8,923 nt of DNA, taken from Solobacterium sp. (GTDB taxonomy: Bacteria; Bacillota_I; Bacilli_A; Erysipelotrichales; Erysipelotrichaceae). The stretch is from NCBI GenBank assembly GCA_017514645.1, contig JAFWJP010000226.1, positions 1 to 8,923 on the forward strand, read 5' to 3'. A program made the position numbers and the translations under genes. Positions 6,944 to 8,923 of this stretch are shown piece after piece (the first letter of the stretch is position 1; the number at the start of each line of letters is the position of its first letter). The notes below the pieces were generated by a model that was given only the letters and a program-made list of their open reading frames with translations, did not search any database and was not told the origin of the DNA.

Positions 6944-6952
6944 TGTTAGGAT
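6944..6952 (+). promoter_or_regulatory. Probable extended -10 promoter of the Sel1-repeat gene
   Basis: TG-T-TAGGAT (6944-6952) closely resembles the TG-T-TAGAAT before hppA. A weak -35 candidate, GTACCA (6923-6928), is 18 bp upstream. Initiation near 6959 would leave a leader of only about 12 nt, containing AGGAG (6961-6965) ahead of ATG 6971. Confidence 0.45.
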
Positions 6953-6970
6953 ATAGCAACAGGAGAAAGA

Positions 6971-8827
6971 ATGAGTTCCAAGAATGATCACATCATAACC
7001 TGCACGGTTGAAGAAGTCAGGGAATTTGTACAGTACCGCGTTCCCTGGAGTGTCTTTTCCAGCGGTGATGAAGATGCACAGATTTCGGTAGACGGTGCCT
7101 ATGTCACGGAACTGGAGGATATACTGGAGGCTCTGCGCAGACTGAGGCGGAAAAAGGCAGCGTACCGGGACATTGAGAATGAATGGATCCGTCCGCTGAT
7201 ACGGAATGCGGACGAGATCGGCATGAACATCGCCATGGGATATCCGGACAGGGTGTTCCGGGAGATCGACGTTACAAAGATGAGCGAACATGAGCCGCTG
7301 ACCAGAGAAGAGGCCATGGCCTGGATCTTTGTACAGCTGGTGACGGTCTATGCCGGTCAGGAAACGATTCCCTATGAACAACTGATTACACCGGCAGCCA
7401 ATATCATCTACAACGAGACGCACCCGGCTCTGTCACCGCGCTATACGGACGGACAGAAGGAGCATTACATCAGCCGGATCTTTGAGCGTGACCGCTGGGA
7501 TGAGCTGAAGGAAGAAGAACGGCGGACGTTCCGCAGATATACTGAGTATCTGATCCGCAAAGGCAATCTTGAAGCACTGCGGATCAAGGGATACTGCTGC
7601 TACGGCGGAAATACTGCCTACGCCTGTGACTGGGATTTTTCCCGGGAAGCGATGGAGACGCTGCTGAGGGAGAAGCAGGATCCGTTTGCGGCCAATACAC
7701 TGGGGTATATCTACTACTACGGCCGGGGAAGCCTGCCGGGCAGGGATTATGCCAAAGCCTATCAGTATTTTACGATCGGGGCTTTCAACGGTGTCTATGA
7801 ATCCATGTACAAGAGCGCGGATATCCTGATCAAGGGAGAAGGTGTTCCGAAGAACTACCGGGCGGCGGCGAGGCTGATCAGCCGGGTCTACTATGAAAAC
7901 CTGGAACGCTTCGGCAACGGTGTCTTTGACTGCAAATTCGCGGATGCGGCACTGCGCATGGGAAATATGTACCGTGACGGAACCGGGCTGGAACAGGATG
8001 ATATGGAAGCCTATGAGTGCTATCTGCAGGCTGACCTGGCGATCCGTCAGCGTCTGGTCTATCAGTATTACGGAGATCATGCAGTCCTGCAGGGGATCCA
8101 GCGCTCTCTCGAAGAGATGCGGGAAAAGCTTGCCGGGGGAATTGAACTGCATACGCTGAACGATTTCACCGGAGAATATCTGCGTGATCTGATGGACGGA
8201 TATCCGGGCAGGCTGAGATGTACGTCTGTCGGCAATTCGGTGCGTCTGGAGGTCAGCCGAGTTTCCTATACCGGGATGGTCGTTCCGAAGATGCTGGTGA
8301 CCGTGGGACCGATGTCCTACTGCAAACTGTCGGATCTGTTCGTTATGTATGCCCAGAATGTCCGGGAACGGAAGCTTCCCGGAACGGGAGAATCCGTGGA
8401 TTTCGATTTCATTGAATACAACGCGGAACTGGGCGGTCTGGACTTCTACCACTGGGGAGAACTTGCCGCAAGGGTGACAGGAGACTTCCTGATCCAGGAT
8501 GAACGCTATGTTGCCGGAGTACGTACGGAGGATGAGGAGGAACATCTCTTTGTCTTCGGTACCAAGGTCGTTTCGGGAGAGAAGGGAAACTGGTTCAGGA
8601 CCAGGGAACAGTATGACGCTGTCTGTCCGTTTGAAGCAGAGGTCGGCGATCTCGTGATGGTGGAGAACGGTACGGAGCAGATTGCCATGGAAGTCAATGC
8701 GGTCTACCGGGCAAGGATCAGCGAACTGCCGTATTCGGTCTATACCTACAAGGAGGTCCTGCGGAAGATCGTACCGGAAGAGATCCCCGTGGATTACCGT
8801 TACCTGTTTGAAGATCAGGAGATGTAA
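6971..8827 (+). CDS. Sel1-like repeat protein with unrecognised C-terminal region
   Basis: 618 residues, no signal peptide or membrane segment seen, so probably cytoplasmic. The N-terminal 190 residues are charged and mostly helical, with a basic stretch RRLRRKKAAYR at 56-66. Residues about 198-365 carry tandem Sel1/TPR-like helical repeats: a divergent one (GNLEALRIKGYCCYGGN), then AANTLGYIYYYGRG with YAKAYQYFTIGAFNG, SMYKSADILIKGEGVPKNY, and AALRMGNMYRDGTGLEQDDMEAYECYLQA. These scaffolds mediate protein-protein contacts. The remaining residues (about 390-618) look beta-rich and contain VTVGPMSYCKLSD (444-456) and a small module at about 555-600 (VGDLVMVENG, then SVYTYKEVLRKI) reminiscent of a short barrel often seen at the end of Bacillota repeat proteins; that resemblance is from memory. 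Start supported by AGGAG 5 nt upstream. It has its own promoter and terminator, giving no functional link to its neighbours. Function unknown. Confidence 0.85.
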   Translation: MSSKNDHIITCTVEEVREFVQYRVPWSVFSSGDEDAQISVDGAYVTELEDILEALRRLRRKKAAYRDIENEWIRPLIRNADEIGMNIAMGYPDRVFREIDVTKMSEHEPLTREEAMAWIFVQLVTVYAGQETIPYEQLITPAANIIYNETHPALSPRYTDGQKEHYISRIFERDRWDELKEEERRTFRRYTEYLIRKGNLEALRIKGYCCYGGNTAYACDWDFSREAMETLLREKQDPFAANTLGYIYYYGRGSLPGRDYAKAYQYFTIGAFNGVYESMYKSADILIKGEGVPKNYRAAARLISRVYYENLERFGNGVFDCKFADAALRMGNMYRDGTGLEQDDMEAYECYLQADLAIRQRLVYQYYGDHAVLQGIQRSLEEMREKLAGGIELHTLNDFTGEYLRDLMDGYPGRLRCTSVGNSVRLEVSRVSYTGMVVPKMLVTVGPMSYCKLSDLFVMYAQNVRERKLPGTGESVDFDFIEYNAELGGLDFYHWGELAARVTGDFLIQDERYVAGVRTEDEEEHLFVFGTKVVSGEKGNWFRTREQYDAVCPFEAEVGDLVMVENGTEQIAMEVNAVYRARISELPYSVYTYKEVLRKIVPEEIPVDYRYLFEDQEM

Positions 8828-8855
8828 AAACTGCAGGAATGATCCTGCAGTTTTT
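8826..8855. terminator. Bidirectional intrinsic terminator
   Basis: AAAAACTGCAGGA (8826-8838) pairs perfectly with TCCTGCAGTTTTT (8843-8855) around the loop ATGA. A-run, GC stem and T-run are symmetrical, so it should work in both directions. It overlaps the last base(s) of the Sel1 gene's stop codon and lies 4 bases from the stop of the convergent minus-strand frame. Confidence 0.9.
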
Positions 8856-8859
8856 GTCT

Positions 8860-8923
8860 CTATTGAAGGACAGCGAGAAGCTGTTCCCGGGTGAGCGAGG
8901 ATGTACGGATCTCATCCGTGCTC
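8860..8923 (-). CDS. Probable C-terminal end of a convergent minus-strand gene, partial
   Basis: Reading the minus strand inward from the right edge, one frame gives STDEIRTSSLTREQLLAVLQ and then a TAG stop at 8862-8860. The composition is protein-like, and the stop falls 4 bases before a symmetrical terminator, which is what a convergent gene pair would show. Only 20 residues are visible, so the product cannot be named. The other two minus frames do not give a comparable ending: one stops within a few codons and the other runs on through the terminator. Confidence 0.5.
   Translation of the reverse strand, partial: STDEIRTSSLTREQLLAVLQ

Noticed and set aside
6877..6987. A 36-codon plus-strand frame starting at ATG 6877 in the hairpin interior
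   Set aside because: There is no ribosome binding site, it overlaps the promoter and start of the Sel1 gene in another frame, and the peptide resembles nothing I know.
7433..8545. A 370-codon open frame on the minus strand opposite the Sel1-repeat gene
   Set aside because: There is no family resemblance, and it lies fully opposite a gene with visible repeats, a Shine-Dalgarno and a terminator.
8718..8915. A minus-strand frame overlapping the right-edge terminator
   Set aside because: It runs through a perfect symmetrical terminator and into the Sel1 gene; the frame ending at 8860 is a better gene end.
1..8923. CRISPR array, tRNA, rRNA, insertion sequence, phage or toxin-antitoxin genes
   Set aside because: By eye I saw no regularly spaced repeats, cloverleaf sequence, transposase or integrase motif, or small paired toxin-like frames.

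Overview
The window reads as an ordinary chromosomal segment of an anaerobic, moderate-GC Gram-positive bacterium (Bacillota; the style fits Erysipelotrichia or a related gut lineage, but no rRNA or marker here settles this). The reasons are an oxygen-sensitive class III ribonucleotide reductase, a K+-dependent membrane pyrophosphatase of the Na+-pump type, strong AGGAGG-like ribosome binding sites, compact hairpin-plus-T terminators, and no mobile element, CRISPR array, tRNA or rRNA.

Layout. (1) 1-2424: the 3' two-thirds or so of nrdD, the anaerobic ribonucleoside-triphosphate reductase, carrying a C-terminal thioredoxin/glutaredoxin-like CPNC domain. Three bases later comes a thioredoxin-reductase-like flavoprotein, and the unit closes with a clear terminator. 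The two products look like a self-contained electron chain for anaerobic dNTP synthesis. The reductase lacks the usual NADPH 2'-phosphate motif, so its electron donor is open. (2) 2459-4597: a monocistronic hppA-type membrane pyrophosphatase with its own promoter, a structured leader and a terminator. Its start is a GTG at 2576. (3) 4611-6858: a three-gene run (membrane-anchored J-domain protein, MazG/dCTPase-like pyrophosphohydrolase, type B carboxylesterase) with gaps of 1 and 12 bases. It is driven by an extended -10 promoter so close to the first ATG that the mRNA should be leaderless. (4) 6859-8855: a 112-base gap with an unexplained long-loop hairpin and a promoter, then a 618-residue Sel1-repeat protein with an unrecognised C-terminal region, ended by a symmetrical terminator. 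(5) 8860-8923: the last 20 codons of a probable convergent minus-strand gene.

All complete genes lie on the plus strand. The most interesting points are the fused NrdD-thioredoxin domain next to an atypical thioredoxin reductase, the apparent leaderless J-domain operon, the structured leader of the pyrophosphatase gene, and the hairpin at 6864-6913. I see no convincing wholly new multi-gene system.
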